A DNA stretch of 64,000 bases, from positions 115,851,503 through 115,915,502 of the forward strand of contig NW_025335268.1 in NCBI RefSeq assembly GCF_004798865.1. Reading direction: 5' to 3'. Below, piece by piece: positions 50,391 through 62,667 of the stretch. Position 1 is the first letter of the stretch; each line of letters starts with the position of its first letter. The position numbers and the translations under genes are program-made. The notes beneath the pieces are model-generated. The model made no database searches. It was not told where the DNA came from and saw only the letters and a program-made list of their open reading frames with translations. This DNA is from Varanus komodoensis. Its lineage: Eukaryota; Chordata; Lepidosauria; Squamata; Varanidae.

Positions 50391-52063
50391 ACAGAGCGAG
50401 TCAGAAGGGACCTCCCAGGCCATCTAGTCTGACCCCTGGCTCCAGCCAGCTCTGCTCATGACATTCCCACCATGTGCATGTCCAGCCTATCCTTGTACAC
50501 CCTCTCCAATGGGGCTTCAATCACTTCGCATGGAAGCCCATTCCATACCCTTGGGGTCATAACCACTAGGAAGTACTTCCTGGCATCAAAATTGAACCTT
50601 GGTTCCCTGAGCATTTCTCCATTGGAATGGATCCTGCCCTCCTCTGCAGGGGAAAACAGGTCTCTATCCACCCCGTGTGGCACCCCCTCACATACCTATA
50701 TGTTGGCAACAGATCCCCTCCGAGTCTCCTCTTCTCCAGGCTGAAAAAGACGCAGCTCCCTCAGTCTCACCTCATACAACTTTCCCTGCAATCTGGCCAC
50801 AGTCCTTGTGGCCCTACGCTGCACCGATTCAAACCTGGCAATATCCTTCCTGTAATGTGGAGCCCAAAACTGAACATAATGCTCCAGTTGTGGGCACACC
50901 AGAGTCGTATAGAGTGGCAGTAACACCTCTCTTGATCTAGAAGCCACACTTCTGGCTATTCATCCAAGGGTGGCATTCTTGACCACCGCATCATACTGCT
51001 GACTCATGTTTAGCCTACAGTCAACCAGTACCCCGAGGTCCCTTTCACAAGTGCTGCTCTCCAGCCACTTGTCTCCTGTACTTATGACACCCATTCCTAT
51101 CCCCCAAGTGCAAGACCTTCCACTTATCTGCATTGAATGGCATCCTGTTATCCCCTGCCCACTTCCATAGTCTGTCCAGATTCTTCTGGATCTGGAGTAC
51201 CTGCTCCTTGTCTGTGAATTTGATCAGCAGACTGGTCACCCCCTCTTCCAGGTCATTGATGAAAGGATTGAACATGATCAGTCCCAGGACAGAGCCCTGG
51301 GGAACCCCACTCATCACTGGCCGTCATCCTGATGATTCCCCACTGATAGTAACCCTCTGCTTTCAGTCCATCAACCATGCCCTAATCCACCAGACAGTGT
51401 ATCAGCCTCTCCCAAAACTCTTCAGTTTCTCAACTAGGATATCATGCGGCACTTTGTCAAAGACCTTGCTGATATCCTGGTAAACTACATCCATGGCATC
51501 CCCTCTGTCTAGCCACCTCAAAATCTTGTCATTCTATGTTCATCTTGCAGGTTCATCTTGCAGAACCTGGTTCATCTTGCAGAACCTCCCTTCAAGGTTC
51601 ATCTTGCAGAACCTCCCTTCCCTATCTAGGGTTACTAGATCTCTCACAATCTTTCCGTTGTCTTTCCTAAAACTAACCAGTCTGTAATTCCCCATGTCCC
51701 CTTTACTACCCTTTTTGAAAATTGGGACCACTGATGCCACCCTCTAGTCCTCAGGAACCTTACCCATTCTCCACAAGGCCTCAAAAATGGAAGCCAACAG
51801 GCATGAGAGTACCCCCGCCAACTCCCGAAGTACTCTCGGATGTAACCTGTCAGGGCCTGGCGCCTTTGTAACATCCAGTACCCTAAGGAACTTCTTGACT
51901 TCTATGAGGGTGACTCCAATCTGTGCCCCTAAAATCCCTGGCTTCATCTGGTCTCCCATGTAGATCTCCCCCGTCCTGCTTTAGAGAGAAAACAGAGGCA
52001 AAATAATCTTTTGGCATTTGTGCCTGTTCCCTCACATCAGTCACTGAATCTCCTTCTTCCTTA
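50391..52063 (-). mobile_element. CR1 LINE, main part (reverse transcriptase to 3' end)
   Basis: On the minus strand the order is: RT start (KAPGPDRLHPRVLRELAG, about 51840-51900), WxxAxVVPIFKKGSKGDMGNY (about 51680-51740), VPQGSVLGLIMFNPFINDLE (about 51250-51310), the degraded catalytic-box region (about 51200-51230), NADKWKVLHLGDRN (about 51100-51140), PLYTTLVCPQLEHYVQFWAP (about 50860-50925) and the [15 protein letters not shown] block (about 50555-50610). It ends in the CR1-type 3' end 'gctctgtttctatgtttctg' near 50391. The frame is interrupted several times. Its 5' continuation is at 52591-52865. Confidence 0.9.
51538..51620. repeat. Short tandem array of GTTCATCTTGCAGAACCT units inside CR1
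   Basis: Four near-identical units of about 18 bp (first unit short) with variable spacers of 'ggttc' or 'cccttcaag', sitting in the reverse-transcriptase region of the CR1. Local duplication after insertion is the simplest reading. Confidence 0.8.
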
Positions 52064-52590
52064 TTTTTCAATTTTCAATTTCAATTTATATCCTGCCTTT
52101 TTCCTACAAAGAGCTCAAGGCAGCTTACATCATTCTTCTTCTCCATCTTATCCCCACAACCACAGCCCTGTGAGGTAGGTTGGGCTGAGAGTCTGTGGCT
52201 GGCCCAAAGTCACCCAGTTGGCTCCATGGCTGAGCGGGGACTAGAACCCAGATCCTCTGAGTCCCAGTCCCATGGNNNNNNNNNNNNNNNNNNNNNNNNN
52301 NNNNNNNNNNNNNNNNNNNNNNNNNNNNNNNNNNNNNNNNNNNNNNNNNNNNNNNNNNNNNNNNNNNNNNNNNNNATCCTGCCTTTTTCCTACAAAGAGC
52401 TCAAGGCAGCTTACATCATTCTTCTTCTCCATCTTATCCCCACAACCACAGCCCTGTGAGGTAGGTTGGGCTGAGAGTCTGTGGCTGGCCCAAAGTCACC
52501 CAGTTGGCTCCATGGCTGAGCGGGGACTAGAACCCAGATCCTCTGAGTCCCAGTCCCATGCTCTTAACCACTACACCACACTGGCTCTCC
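52064..52590 (-). mobile_element. Sauria-type SINE inserted in CR1, split by an assembly gap
   Basis: The 3' tail is 'caattttcaatttcaatttatatcctgcc' at left; the A-box end 'ctcttaaccactacaccacactggctctc' is at right near 52590. The body occurs twice, 52090-52274 and 52376-52560, on the two sides of a 100-N gap. I found no difference between the two 185-bp blocks. CR1 sequence flanks both sides, so the SINE landed in the CR1. The doubled body is most likely overlapping contig ends that were never merged. Confidence 0.85.
52276..52375. other. Assembly gap, 100 N
   Basis: Exactly 100 N, the usual placeholder for a gap of unknown size. Real length may be zero or negative, given the repeated sequence at its borders. 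Confidence 0.99.
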
Positions 52591-52865
52591 TACTTATTAA
52601 GTGGTCCCACCACGTGTCTCCCTTTCCTCTTGCTACTTACATATATGTTGGTAGAAGCTCTTTTTGTTGCTCCTGATATTCTTTGCAAGTCTCAGCTCAT
52701 AATCAGCCTTAGCCTTGCAAAGAATTTTTCTACAACGGACCTCTTCCTCCCGGTATACACTTTTGTCTACTTGCCCCATTACCCATTTCCCACAGAGGTT
52801 CCTCTTACGTCAGCTCCCTCATACCACCTCTTTCTGCATCCACGGTGGTGCTCTCCTTCACCTGC
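52591..52865 (-). mobile_element. CR1 LINE, 5' continuation
   Basis: The sequence matches the usual antisense CR1 region between endonuclease and reverse transcriptase: 'taagtggtcccaccacgtgtctccctttcctcttgctactta', 'gtagaagctctttttgttgctcctgatattc', 'tctcagctcataatcagccttagccttgcaaag', 'ccattacccatttcccac'. It is separated from the main part only by the SINE at 52064-52590. The element is 5'-truncated near 52865. Confidence 0.75.
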
Positions 52866-54230
52866 CCATATTGCTAACTAAAAATTATGTGTTATAAGAT
52901 GTGATGTGATCAAAACTACACAAAATATCACATGTTACATGGTGTGGACACCAGGATTTGTTCATCTTTCTTCTGCCTTGTATAACCTGTTGCCCACCTA
53001 ATTCTGTGATTTCACCCCCTGTGCAGACTGGACAGTCTGAGGGAAACACCAGCCATATTCTAGCCATCAAAATAATGTTCCTGTTCGGGTCATTGTATAG
53101 AGAATTTTCTTGCCCAGCCTTCTCAAGACATGATCTTCCAGTTCTGTGGACTGCAACACCCATCATTCCCTGTCACCATACTTGTTTTAAGCCTTGCTTT
53201 CTTTTGTTCTGTGGAAGGACAAGGACAGATAAATTTGAGAAAACATTTATCAGAACTTTGGATAGCGATCAGATCCCTCCAAGTCCTTCCCTCAAGAAAA
53301 GATTATTTCTGCAGCACTGAGACCTAGTCCAAGTCAGGCATAACAGCCACTGACATACCTGCAGCAATAATGGCCCATGCTTCACCCTTCATGATGAAGG
53401 AAATGGCAACTTGCTAGAACATTGCATCTGTGCAGCTGAGAATTGCTTTAGAATATAGAAATGGCAGTAATATTATAGCATATTGTTACAAAGACTTATT
53501 TGATAACAGCCAAGGTTGCTCATTATTGAAAACAACTGTTGGAGATAGACAGGTTCATTGGAGCATTGATCTGACCCAGAAAAGCTATAGAAAAACCCTT
53601 ATTTAGTTAATATTTGATTGAAATTTCTTTCTCATAATACAATAACAATACTGCATCTTCCCTGACCCACCGCACCATTTCATTAGTTTCAACTACGAAT
53701 AAATCTATACACCCTCAGCTGAGCTTTTGTGCAGTGTTATTGGATCCAGGTAAGCATCCATCAGCATAGATCTGTCTGCAAGATCAAGCCTACCTGTGTC
53801 ATGAGCAAAGAAGACTTGGATATATTCAGGTACCAAAGTAATTACTTATACTTAGCAGCTAATCCCCTTGCAAGCAATAAGGGAATGTGAATGCAATGCC
53901 AATACACCAGTGTCAGTTGGAGTGACAATACTCTTTCACTGCTGTCAGAGACACCTGAAATGCCCTTCCGCTAAAGCCTCTTGTAGGCAGAGATACATCA
54001 TTAGCCAGTGCTAAAAACAGAATAGATGTTTTTACCTGTGGGAGAGCCCTCTACTTTTCTCAATGCTTATTGCCATGCCATCAACAATCCATCAGAGTTA
54101 GAGACGTTTGCCCACAAAGTTTACAGTGTGGAGTACTTAGCCAGGTGGCCTCTCTCATAGTGCATATTGCCACATGTGTAGGATTGCAGCTGAATTCCTC
54201 CAGTGTCTTCTTCCATACATACTAAACGAT

Positions 54231-54390
54231 TATTATATGTCTATTCCACTTTTCCAGCGAGAAGACCTTGAGACAACAGATAGGGATCTATGTCTATTTT
54301 ATCCCATACCCTGTGAAGTAGGTTAGACAGAGGTAGCAACTAGTCCAAAGTTACCAACAAACTTAGTGACTGAGTGGAGATTTGAACCTC
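54231..54390 (-). mobile_element. Old tRNA-derived SINE remnant
   Basis: The antisense pattern 'ccctgtgaagtaggttagacagagg', 'ctagtccaaagttacc', 'gtgactgagtggagatttgaacc' is that of a tRNA-SINE body and B-box (GGTTCAAATC on the minus strand). It is more decayed than the Sauria copies and could belong to an older MIR-like family. Confidence 0.5.
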
Positions 54391-54594
54391 TCACTTCTGC
54401 AGTTGGGATCTATGGGTTGTTGTACTCCAAGAGAGGGAGGGAGGGCTTTCCATAGTGGAAAAACATTTAGACTTTAACTTGCAAAGCCCAATGTGTTCAG
54501 TTGGACAAAGGAACATGGACCAGGAACAGCATTTCTTTCAATCAGGAACGGCGATCAAAATAAAAGCTCACATAGCACTTTGCAAGTGAGTGTA

Positions 54595-54720
54595 TCGCTG
54601 GATCTGTGGGACTGCAGTTCCCACAGTCCTCACCCAGCATGGGCAATGGCTGTGCTGAATGGGAATGATAGGAGTTGTGATCTAACACATCTAGATGGCA
54701 TCGGGTTAAGGAAAGCTCAT
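54595..54720. mobile_element. MITE-like palindromic element
   Basis: It has 'gactgcagttcccacagtcctcacccagcatgggcaatggctgtgctgaatgggaatgataggagttgtgatctaacacatctagatggc'. The 'cagttccca...' and '...ggagttgtgatctaacacatctagatgg' halves are inverted relative to each other, as in the copies at 33725 and 62030. Confidence 0.5.
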
Positions 54721-55754
54721 GTACAAAATTTTTCCTACCAGAGTTGATCTCTATGTGAGGCGGCAGCAGGGAGATGTTTTTGAAGCAGTTCTTCAGCCAG
54801 AAAGATTCAGAGGCAAAACCACTGTCAGGAGAGATTAATTAAAGTTCAGCAGACTATAAAATATCCCTTAATGTTCCTTGATTCTGTGCCCTCCCTGTGT
54901 TCTTTGATTTCCAGTTTGTGAAAAACAGGCTGGACCAATGAAAACCAACAAGTGTGTATAATAGAAAAAGAAGCATAGGCAAGTATGGTTTACCTCAGCT
55001 GGGGAGCTGCTGTTAACCACTGATGTCGGAAGGAAATGCCCGCATCGTAGTGAACAATTACAAAATGCTTGACTGACTGCTTCCTTTACTTCTTGTGCCT
55101 CCAACCAGAAGCCTGGATGTCACTCACTGTCAAACCAAATAGACCTTGCACTTCTATCAGCTTATTGCTAGAGCAAACTTCATTCTGAAATGTCATGTCT
55201 CTTGGCTGTCACTATCAAGCGCATCATAGACTCAACCTGGTTCATGTGATCCACGCAGCCACAGGTGGGTGGAGGCACCGGAAGCACCACATACCACCAA
55301 CCTGTGGCTTCCATGTTGTCCAGGCTGGACAAGGGTCTTTGTTAACAAATCTCCCTAGAGCTCCATAAGAGGCCAAGGGTCCTGGGAGAATTGTTAACTG
55401 TCCTCGCAAGTCCTGGCTAGATTTGGATGATATTCGAAGTTGCAAAGGTAATTATGCAAATAGGACTGGCACATGACCTGCATATGTAGCCACCACGACT
55501 TGCTAACCCCTCTTGGTTCATGCAAAATGGCCTCAATCTTTATTTCAAATAAAAGCATCATCTTAGAAAGGTAGTTCAGATGTATGATTAAACAAAATGG
55601 TATATACAACCTTCCGGTAGGGTGGCCACTTACAGAACAACACAGAGGACCAAAGGTGATATAAATCTGCTTAAAATGTATAGACACCTACTCATGCATA
55701 CTTATATACATACACATGTGCCCTTAGAATAAGTATAATTTAAATAGTGGAGAA

Positions 55755-55910
55755 GACTGTAACAAGGAGACTTGTCCCTGCTCAGTTTGATCTCCTGGTG
55801 CCAGCTATTGGCAGGCAACTTCAAGGACCCTGCTGCTTTCTCTTCTTGTGGTTCTTTAAACCAGACATGGACCAGCTAGCCCTTCAAAACAGAGGACTGT
55901 ACTTTGCAAA
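55755..55910 (+). repeat. Unassigned interspersed repeat, copy 1
   Basis: It shares word order with 62668-62830: 'cttgtccctgctcagtt', 'ggcaacttcaaggaccctgctgctttctcttcttgtggttcttta', 'gacatggaccagctagcccttcaaa', 'aggactgt'. No pol III boxes or coding were seen. Confidence 0.55.
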
Positions 55911-56183
55911 GGATGATACATGGCTACTAGTTATCAGTAGCATTCTGCCCATATACTGCAGCACCTTTATTACAAACAAATCAGAGGAAGCCATGGAATT
56001 GCAAGAGTGCTACAACTCATTTCATAGTTCTTGTTGCAAATCCAGCTTCAGCTGCCCTGATTATGTGAACCCAGTCAGGATATGAAGTATCCCACACTGG
56101 CTCTGTATGGAGAGCCCAGTTTAGACTGATTCCTCCAGGGATTGTGATACTGGGTTAGAAATCAGTAGCACAAGCCATTTAAG

Positions 56184-56260
56184 CATTGGCTTATTTATTT
56201 AGTTTTTTTATGTCATCCCAATACTAAAAGTCTTTGGGTGGTTTACAAAAAAAAACCAAA
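56184..56260 (-). repeat. LINE tail-like fragment
   Basis: The antisense 'ttatttatttagtttttttatgtcatcccaatactaaaagtctttgggtggtttacaaaa' has the order of the L2-type tail seen at 8411 and 41453. Confidence 0.4.
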
Positions 56261-57664
56261 AACCGAAGCAACCAGAGATCTATGAGAAAAAAAAAAGGCA
56301 CTGGACAGTCCTGTGTGGGTAATTTTCCCATTATGCATCAAAAATAGTCACCCACACCATACAAACATTGAATATTTGCTTCCAAAATTAGGATAGACAC
56401 AATGATCCTTGAACAATGGTCTATCATACCTTACCAAAATTCTGCCAAATTAATTTATCCTCATTATTGTTAATTCAATAAATTCCATATATAGCACTAT
56501 AATCTTTTCTTCTCAAACTTCAGAGATGTCTGAAGCTTCTCAAATACTATAATAAATTCTTAGCACCTGAAAAGGAAAGACAATGATTCCCACTTGTGTA
56601 TTTCTTGAGGGGAGAAAATCAGTTCTGCAATTTCAGAAAACATTGTAAGGCAAATTAGAGAAGCAGTTAAGTAGTTCCTGCAGAGACGCAGGTGCTCTGC
56701 TTTCTTTTATCAAAGGACTAATTTTCTGTGGATCATATGACAGGCTTGCGGGGAGACTGAATGAGGTGGTGCTATTACATCTTGCATTATGAGGTCCTGC
56801 TGAGAAAAGAGAAGGCAAGATTGCCATCAACAAACATCAGCATCACTGAGGGGGAAACTGTGTGAGAGAAAACATATGTGCTACCTGTCTAGGAAGATAT
56901 TTTCCCCCAGTAACTGGACAGAATAATTGTACAGGCAAAATGAAGGATTGGATCTTGACTACTTATACTAAAACTACTTTCCTGTGCCTAGGAATAAGAC
57001 CCATCGAGGTCAGTGTAATTTACTTCTAAGCAAACATGTATAGAATCTAGCTGTTAATTCCCCCTGAAATCAGGGCTAACTTTTCACACTGAGTTCAAGA
57101 GAGCTTGAGAGTGACTAACTTAAATGGATCAAAATCTAAGAGTTCACTTAAAAGATTCCCAATTCTGTCCCTGAATTGTTTTGTGTTAGACAAAATTTGC
57201 AGAGTTTGTTTTTACTTCCTTGTGTTGATTTTCTTAACAGTATTGGTTTTGCTACCAGGTTCTCTGAATAGGAGGAGGAATGGAGGGAAGAAATCAAAGC
57301 TATCATCTTAGAATCGGTTGCACCATGGGAGCAGGGTTAAGCAGTACATGTCATGCATGCATACTCAGAAGTTGCAGTAGTTTTTACTCCCTGTTAAGTG
57401 TGTTAAGGACTGGAACCAAAAATATTTTCACTGCTTCATGTTTTTTGCCAACATTTTAGCAAACACATCCTCATGTTTCCAAATTTTGCTTGCTGGAGTC
57501 TTAGGGTAGTACCCAGTGGGGCCTTTCAACCTCTGCTGGTGCTTTGCAGGACCTACCACTTATTGAACTTAGATCCTTCTAAAACAACCCTGGAGAGGAG
57601 CAGAACCCTGGTTTTCTGTAACGTAAGCCTGTTATTCTGTGTTATGCACTGTGGGATATGCAAG

Positions 57665-58560
57665 AAGGGATCCTAGTCTCCTCCTGTGACAACCTTTCAA
57701 GTACCTGATGAGTGTAATCGTATCTCCCCTCAGTCTTTTGTTCTCAAGGCTAAACATGCCAAATCATTTCAGTCTCTTCTCATAGCATTTGTTTCCAGTT
57801 CCCAGATCATCTTTGTTGCCCTCATCTGAACCTTTTCCAGTTTGCCTGCATTTTGCTTAAACTGTGGTGCCCAGAATCAAGATGAGGCCCAACCAACCAT
57901 GCTGAGTTAGAAGAGAATTAGTGCTTCACATGATTTTGGATGCGATAATTCTATTAATACAGCCCAGAATGGCATATGTCTTTTTTGCAGCCACATCACA
58001 TTGTTGGCTCCTATTCAGCTTATGATCTACAACAAGTCCAAGTTCCTTTTCACTTGCAGTATTCCTGAGCCAAGTATTCCCACAAGTATCATCTTGTAAT
58101 GATGCATTTGGTATCTTTTCCCTAGGTGCAGAACTTGGCATTTGCTCCTATTCCATTCCATTTCATTGTTTTCAGGCTAATCTATCAAGATCACTTTGAA
58201 TTGTGCCCCTACCTTCTAAGGTATTAGATGGCAGAAACCCAATTTTCTGCCATCTACAAATTTGTTAAGCATCTCCTGCACCTCCTCATCCAAATCATTA
58301 ATTAAAATGTTGAAGAGGACTGGGCCTGTGACTGAACTTGCAGTATCCCACTCATTACCTCTCTCCAGTTAGAGAAGGTGCCATTCTGTTGCCAGCAGTG
58401 CATCCACCTGAGATGTTCCACCTTGCTCACTTTTAGCTAGTTTCCTAATCAAGATCTCATGGAGCATTTTGTTGAAAGCTTTGTTGAAGTCAAGTTATTT
58501 TATGTCTGCATCAATCCCACAATCCAACACCAAGATTCCCTGATGAATAAGTGAGTTCAG
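57665..58560 (-). mobile_element. Older CR1 LINE copy
   Basis: The minus strand encodes a recognisable but broken CR1 C-terminal RT region: SEKELGLVVDHKLNRSQQCD and AAKKTYAILGCINRIIASK (about 57940-58060), with 'cccagaatcaagatgaggcccaacc' and 'ccttttccagtttgcctgcattttgc' in the usual CR1 order on the plus strand. It has more indels than the copy at 50.4 kb, so it is older. It is truncated at both ends. Confidence 0.85.
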
Positions 58561-60135
58561 ATTCTTAATTCCTGAGTAGGCAGTAACCGTTCAACTTGTG
58601 TGATTTGGAGTACAATCCTGTGCACTACAATTTCAGGATGCCCCAGTTCTGTCTAAACATGCAGAGAATTACACCCTTGAAAGCTCATGGGATAAGACCT
58701 CCTTCCTGGTGCATTAAAATAACAAAAAGTTGTATGAATGACTGCATGTCTTTTATACATTAGCCATAAATTGAACTCTTATATAAATTAATATGTATTT
58801 AATAATTTGCTTTGTTGTGGCATAGCCACTGTAAGCTCCCAAGGTGCTGTTCTGGAGAGAGAACGACATGAGGCATTATTTTATTGTATTTAATATGGAC
58901 GGGTAAAAAGAAGGTAAGGCAGATATGGATCCCTCCATCACATATGGCAGTATAGCAAGTATCCCCTGACAAGGCCCAGCCAAATTCTACCTCCCTCATT
59001 CTCAGCAGACCCTGCTGTTGTCATCCTAACCAGTGTGTGTATGTTAGTAATAAATGATAACACTATTATCAAAACATAACGTGTATAACTGGAATTACAG
59101 TGTTTACTCCCATGTCCTAAGAAAGAATTTGTAATACTTTGTGTAAAATAAACTTGGCTTAAAATGTTGTTATTCACTGAACGGAACTGCTACAGGGAAC
59201 ATTGTAGGCAGTGATGGGTTAGAGAGAGCTGTTTTAGTCAATGAGCTCTGAAAGGCACCATTTCCTCTTCTTGGTGTGTCTGCCTGTAAGATACAAGTGC
59301 ATATACTAAAACTGAGCCTCCAGCATTCTCAGTTGGAAGAATTTTATTGCAGCCCTTTAAACACAGAAGCAAAAGTTAAGCATCTTTTGCTGATTTACTG
59401 TGTCCAGCCTCAGTCAAATGTGCTTTTAAAAGCAGAAGTTTCACATGCCTGCTTCCACTGTGTCTATGCATTCTGGCTTTACTGAGCACCACTACATCGC
59501 AGTAACTGTGGAAACTCTCTTTCAAGCTCCCAGGAAGGCAGCTGTTAGGTATATCACATATTCAGGTTATCTATGCATCTTACCTGTTGAAAGTGATAAA
59601 GGACCCCATTCTACATCCTCTCTTAGGATGGCCTTCTTACATTCCTATCCTTCACAGATTCATTTGTTTTCCACCTTTACTTCTTTACCAGTCATAGCAG
59701 GCCTGATTAAGATTGAACAAATCCAGAGACTACCATCCTGCAGCTGCCAGCAAGAAGGCAAGGGAAAACATTATTGCATTTCAACAATTTGCACAGTTTA
59801 ATTAAACCCTTGCTTTAAGCCCAGGCTGTGAAGTGTTGGATTTGTGTATACTTCACGGATATTGCAGTACAAGAATGAAACAGCTGATTACGTGAAAAAC
59901 CAGTAATGGATGGGATACAAGTTAAAGGCATTGCTTTTTAACTCTGTCAACCAAAATATGCTTATAAAGATGTTCAGGCATGGTGAAACCTGTAGGAATA
60001 CTGCTATGCGGTTGCTCATCTAGAGGCTTTGTCACCAGAAACCTTCTTAATCTTAACATGCTTTGAGGCTCCCCAAGTATTCTAATGTCTGTGCAGGGTC
60101 CTGGGTGTTCTTGATTAGTTCATGGATCACTTGTT

Positions 60136-60300
60136 TTGCAAGTGGAAGGTCTCACATTCATTGTCTGGCATCTCCAGGTAGGGCTGGAAAATCTGCCTGA
60201 AATCCCTGAAAGCTACTGCTGCCAGTCAGTGCAGACAGTACCGGGCCAGATGTGGCAGAGACCAGACTGGGTAAAGGGCATCTTCCTATGTTTTGGTGAT
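60136..60300 (+). mobile_element. tRNA-derived SINE copy
   Basis: Its body 'tgtctggcatctccaggtagggctgg', 'ctgctgccagtcagtgcagacagtaccgggccagatg' and 'gggcatcttcctatgtt' is the sense version of the element at 5265-5425. The tRNA-like head is partly decayed. Confidence 0.65.
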
Positions 60301-61343
60301 ATCTGCATGCCAACCTGCAATGCCAGGACATAGCAGGGGCAGAATTCCAAGCAGCCAGATTTCTGGTCTGCAGTGGTACTGCTTGTTATCCCTCTCTTTG
60401 GATGCTACAGGGCTAATGTCTGAGAAAGCACGTACAGAATTGCTACAGTGGCAATCTCCATCCCTCACACCTGCACCCTCCGCAAAACTCAACACAACCC
60501 ACATCCTCTTGCACCCTTGGCTTTTGAGAAATTCGGTACCTGGTTTATGACTTTACATTGTAGCTTGTTACAAACAGAAGATCCTCTCCCTGCTCAGAAT
60601 GGCAGTGCCCTTGCTTGATGTTTAAGGTCAGGAATGTATTTGGAGCTTCTGGTGACATTTGCATGGCCATTAGCTTTACAGAACTGTTTTGTCAGGAGTC
60701 CTTTAAAATCTTCCCTTTGTGAAATGGGAATGAAACTTATGGGCATTGATAGTTAAAGGACAGAAACTAAACAAAAAGGTTTGCCTGTCATCTTATGCCT
60801 CCATGAGCTAGGTTATTTTAAAAGCTTCTCTAGGGTTTCTCTAGCCATTTGCTGACTAGAGGTCACCCAAAAAGTGAAGGTGGCCAAAGCAGCCAAGAGA
60901 AAAATTCCAAACTCTGCTACCACCATAATGCCTCAACTAGGTCAACTCAAAGGTCACAAAGTTTCAAATTCTCCAGAACTCTTCATCAAGCAATGTGGCA
61001 AACAAAGCAAAAAAACAGGGGCCAAAGAAGCAGCTGAGGTTCAAGTCATGGAATCATATAGAGGTATAGAAATGGTTTCAGGCTGCACCAAATACAGAAG
61101 TCTTTGTGCTTTCTTTACCCTTCTACCTGAGGAAGAGTTCTGGAAGCCTCAAAAGATTGCATCCTGTTTTGTGACCTTTGAGTGGGCCTTATGGTGATGT
61201 GTTATGTTCCTGACTTATGGAGTCCCTATGAACGAAAGCCCTCCAAAACACCCTCTCTCTTATAGCCTTGCTTACCTCTTGCAAACTCTAAGCCATAGCT
61301 TCCTTTATGGAATCAATCATGATGATGATACAGATTTTGGGAT

Positions 61344-61364
61344 TATTTATTTATTTATTTATTT
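61344..61364. repeat. (ATTT)n microsatellite
   Basis: About five units of ATTT. It may be the tail of a lost LINE fragment, but no element body is visible beside it. Confidence 0.8.
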
Positions 61365-62029
61365 GGTATAAAGTATAGATCTCTTGTGTGGGTCTTTAGA
61401 TTTTGTATCTTACACAAGGGCACTTATATTGCAGCAGAACTGTATTCTGGGGAAAGAACAAAACATAACCATTAACTATGGTTCCTGGGCACATACATGA
61501 AATGTACATCTTCTGGTAAGATTCTTGGGACATCACTTATAGAGGTTATAGGCTACAAATATCAACAGTGTGGAAAAAACAGAAGTGCTGGGACACTTGA
61601 CTCTCTCATTGCTTTATCAAATAGACCGTGGTCACACTACCAGACAAAAATGATATAAAAGATTTCCATCATGAGATTTATTCTTTTTCCCCCTCTAGTG
61701 CTGATACAATTCCACCATCATAATCTGGTGAGAGGTTAAGGACACCACTTGAATGAAACGAATTCCTTTGCATATATATACACTGAGAAGGATAAAATTC
61801 ATCTTAACCTTCAAAGGGGAGTTCAAGGGAGATCAGCAGGTTGTTAAATATGACGCACAGAGTGCACCCCAGGAAGGTGGCAGGGAAAGAAGCCTGGCAT
61901 TCAAACCAAAAGCTGCTCAATTAGCTATTATATACTGGCCAAAGCCAAGCACTTGCCATCCTGGGCTCTTGCAGAGAAAGCCACTTGGATTGTCATTCCT
62001 CACCCCCATGTGAATCCCCCCCCCCCACT

Positions 62030-62165
62030 TTCTTGCCAAGGCTGGTAGGATTCTGTGCCAGCCTCACCAAGCCTAATGCCTGGCAAATGTCTTGGACTAC
62101 AAGTGTCATCATCTCCCAGACAGCCATCCTTGGAGTCATAGTCCAACACATCTGGCAGATACATA
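62030..62165. mobile_element. MITE-like palindromic element
   Basis: 'gactacaagtgtcatcatctcccagacagccatccttggagtcatagtccaacacatctgg' is the 'ctacaactcccatcat ... agtccaacaacatctgg' pattern of this family, decayed. The left end near 62030 is uncertain. Confidence 0.5.
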
Positions 62166-62667
62166 TATCCAGAGTATATCTGGTTGTGGAAGATTGTTCT
62201 GTGCCGAAGCAGGATGTGTTGTCTTTCCAACCTCAGGCAGGTTATGCCCATAAGTACACATTTTATACATTAAACAGTGATGCACACACACATATAGTAA
62301 TCACTCTAAAAACAACAAGAGGTTTGAATAGAAGAATGGGTAACTGGCAAGATCTGCCCTCAGAAAGAAATACCCCTGATCCCCAGCCAATGCTAGGCAA
62401 AGAGACTTTCTCAATCCCTAGTATCCAGGCACAATTCAGTCTCTAGGAGCACACCCAAGCTGCAAACCAGATCCTTCAGAAGAAATAAAACCTCATCTAG
62501 AACAGGCTGTATTTCCATTCCCAAGGAAGGTCTTATGCATCACCAAAAAAGAGGGCAGATTTGCATGAAATTTGCACATGATGCTTTATACCTGTAGATG
62601 CAGTTTGTAAGAGCATTAGTATAATTTAAACAAAAATACAATGCATCTGAATTGAGCAGACAGGCCT

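Larger units (their letters stand above)
52866..57660. other. Intergenic, repeats only
   Basis: No host exon was found. It includes a decayed SINE (54231-54390), a MITE-like piece (54595-54720) and one member of an unassigned repeat pair (55755-55910). The 84-, 112- and 120-codon open frames here have no family resemblance and no splice context. Confidence 0.45.
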
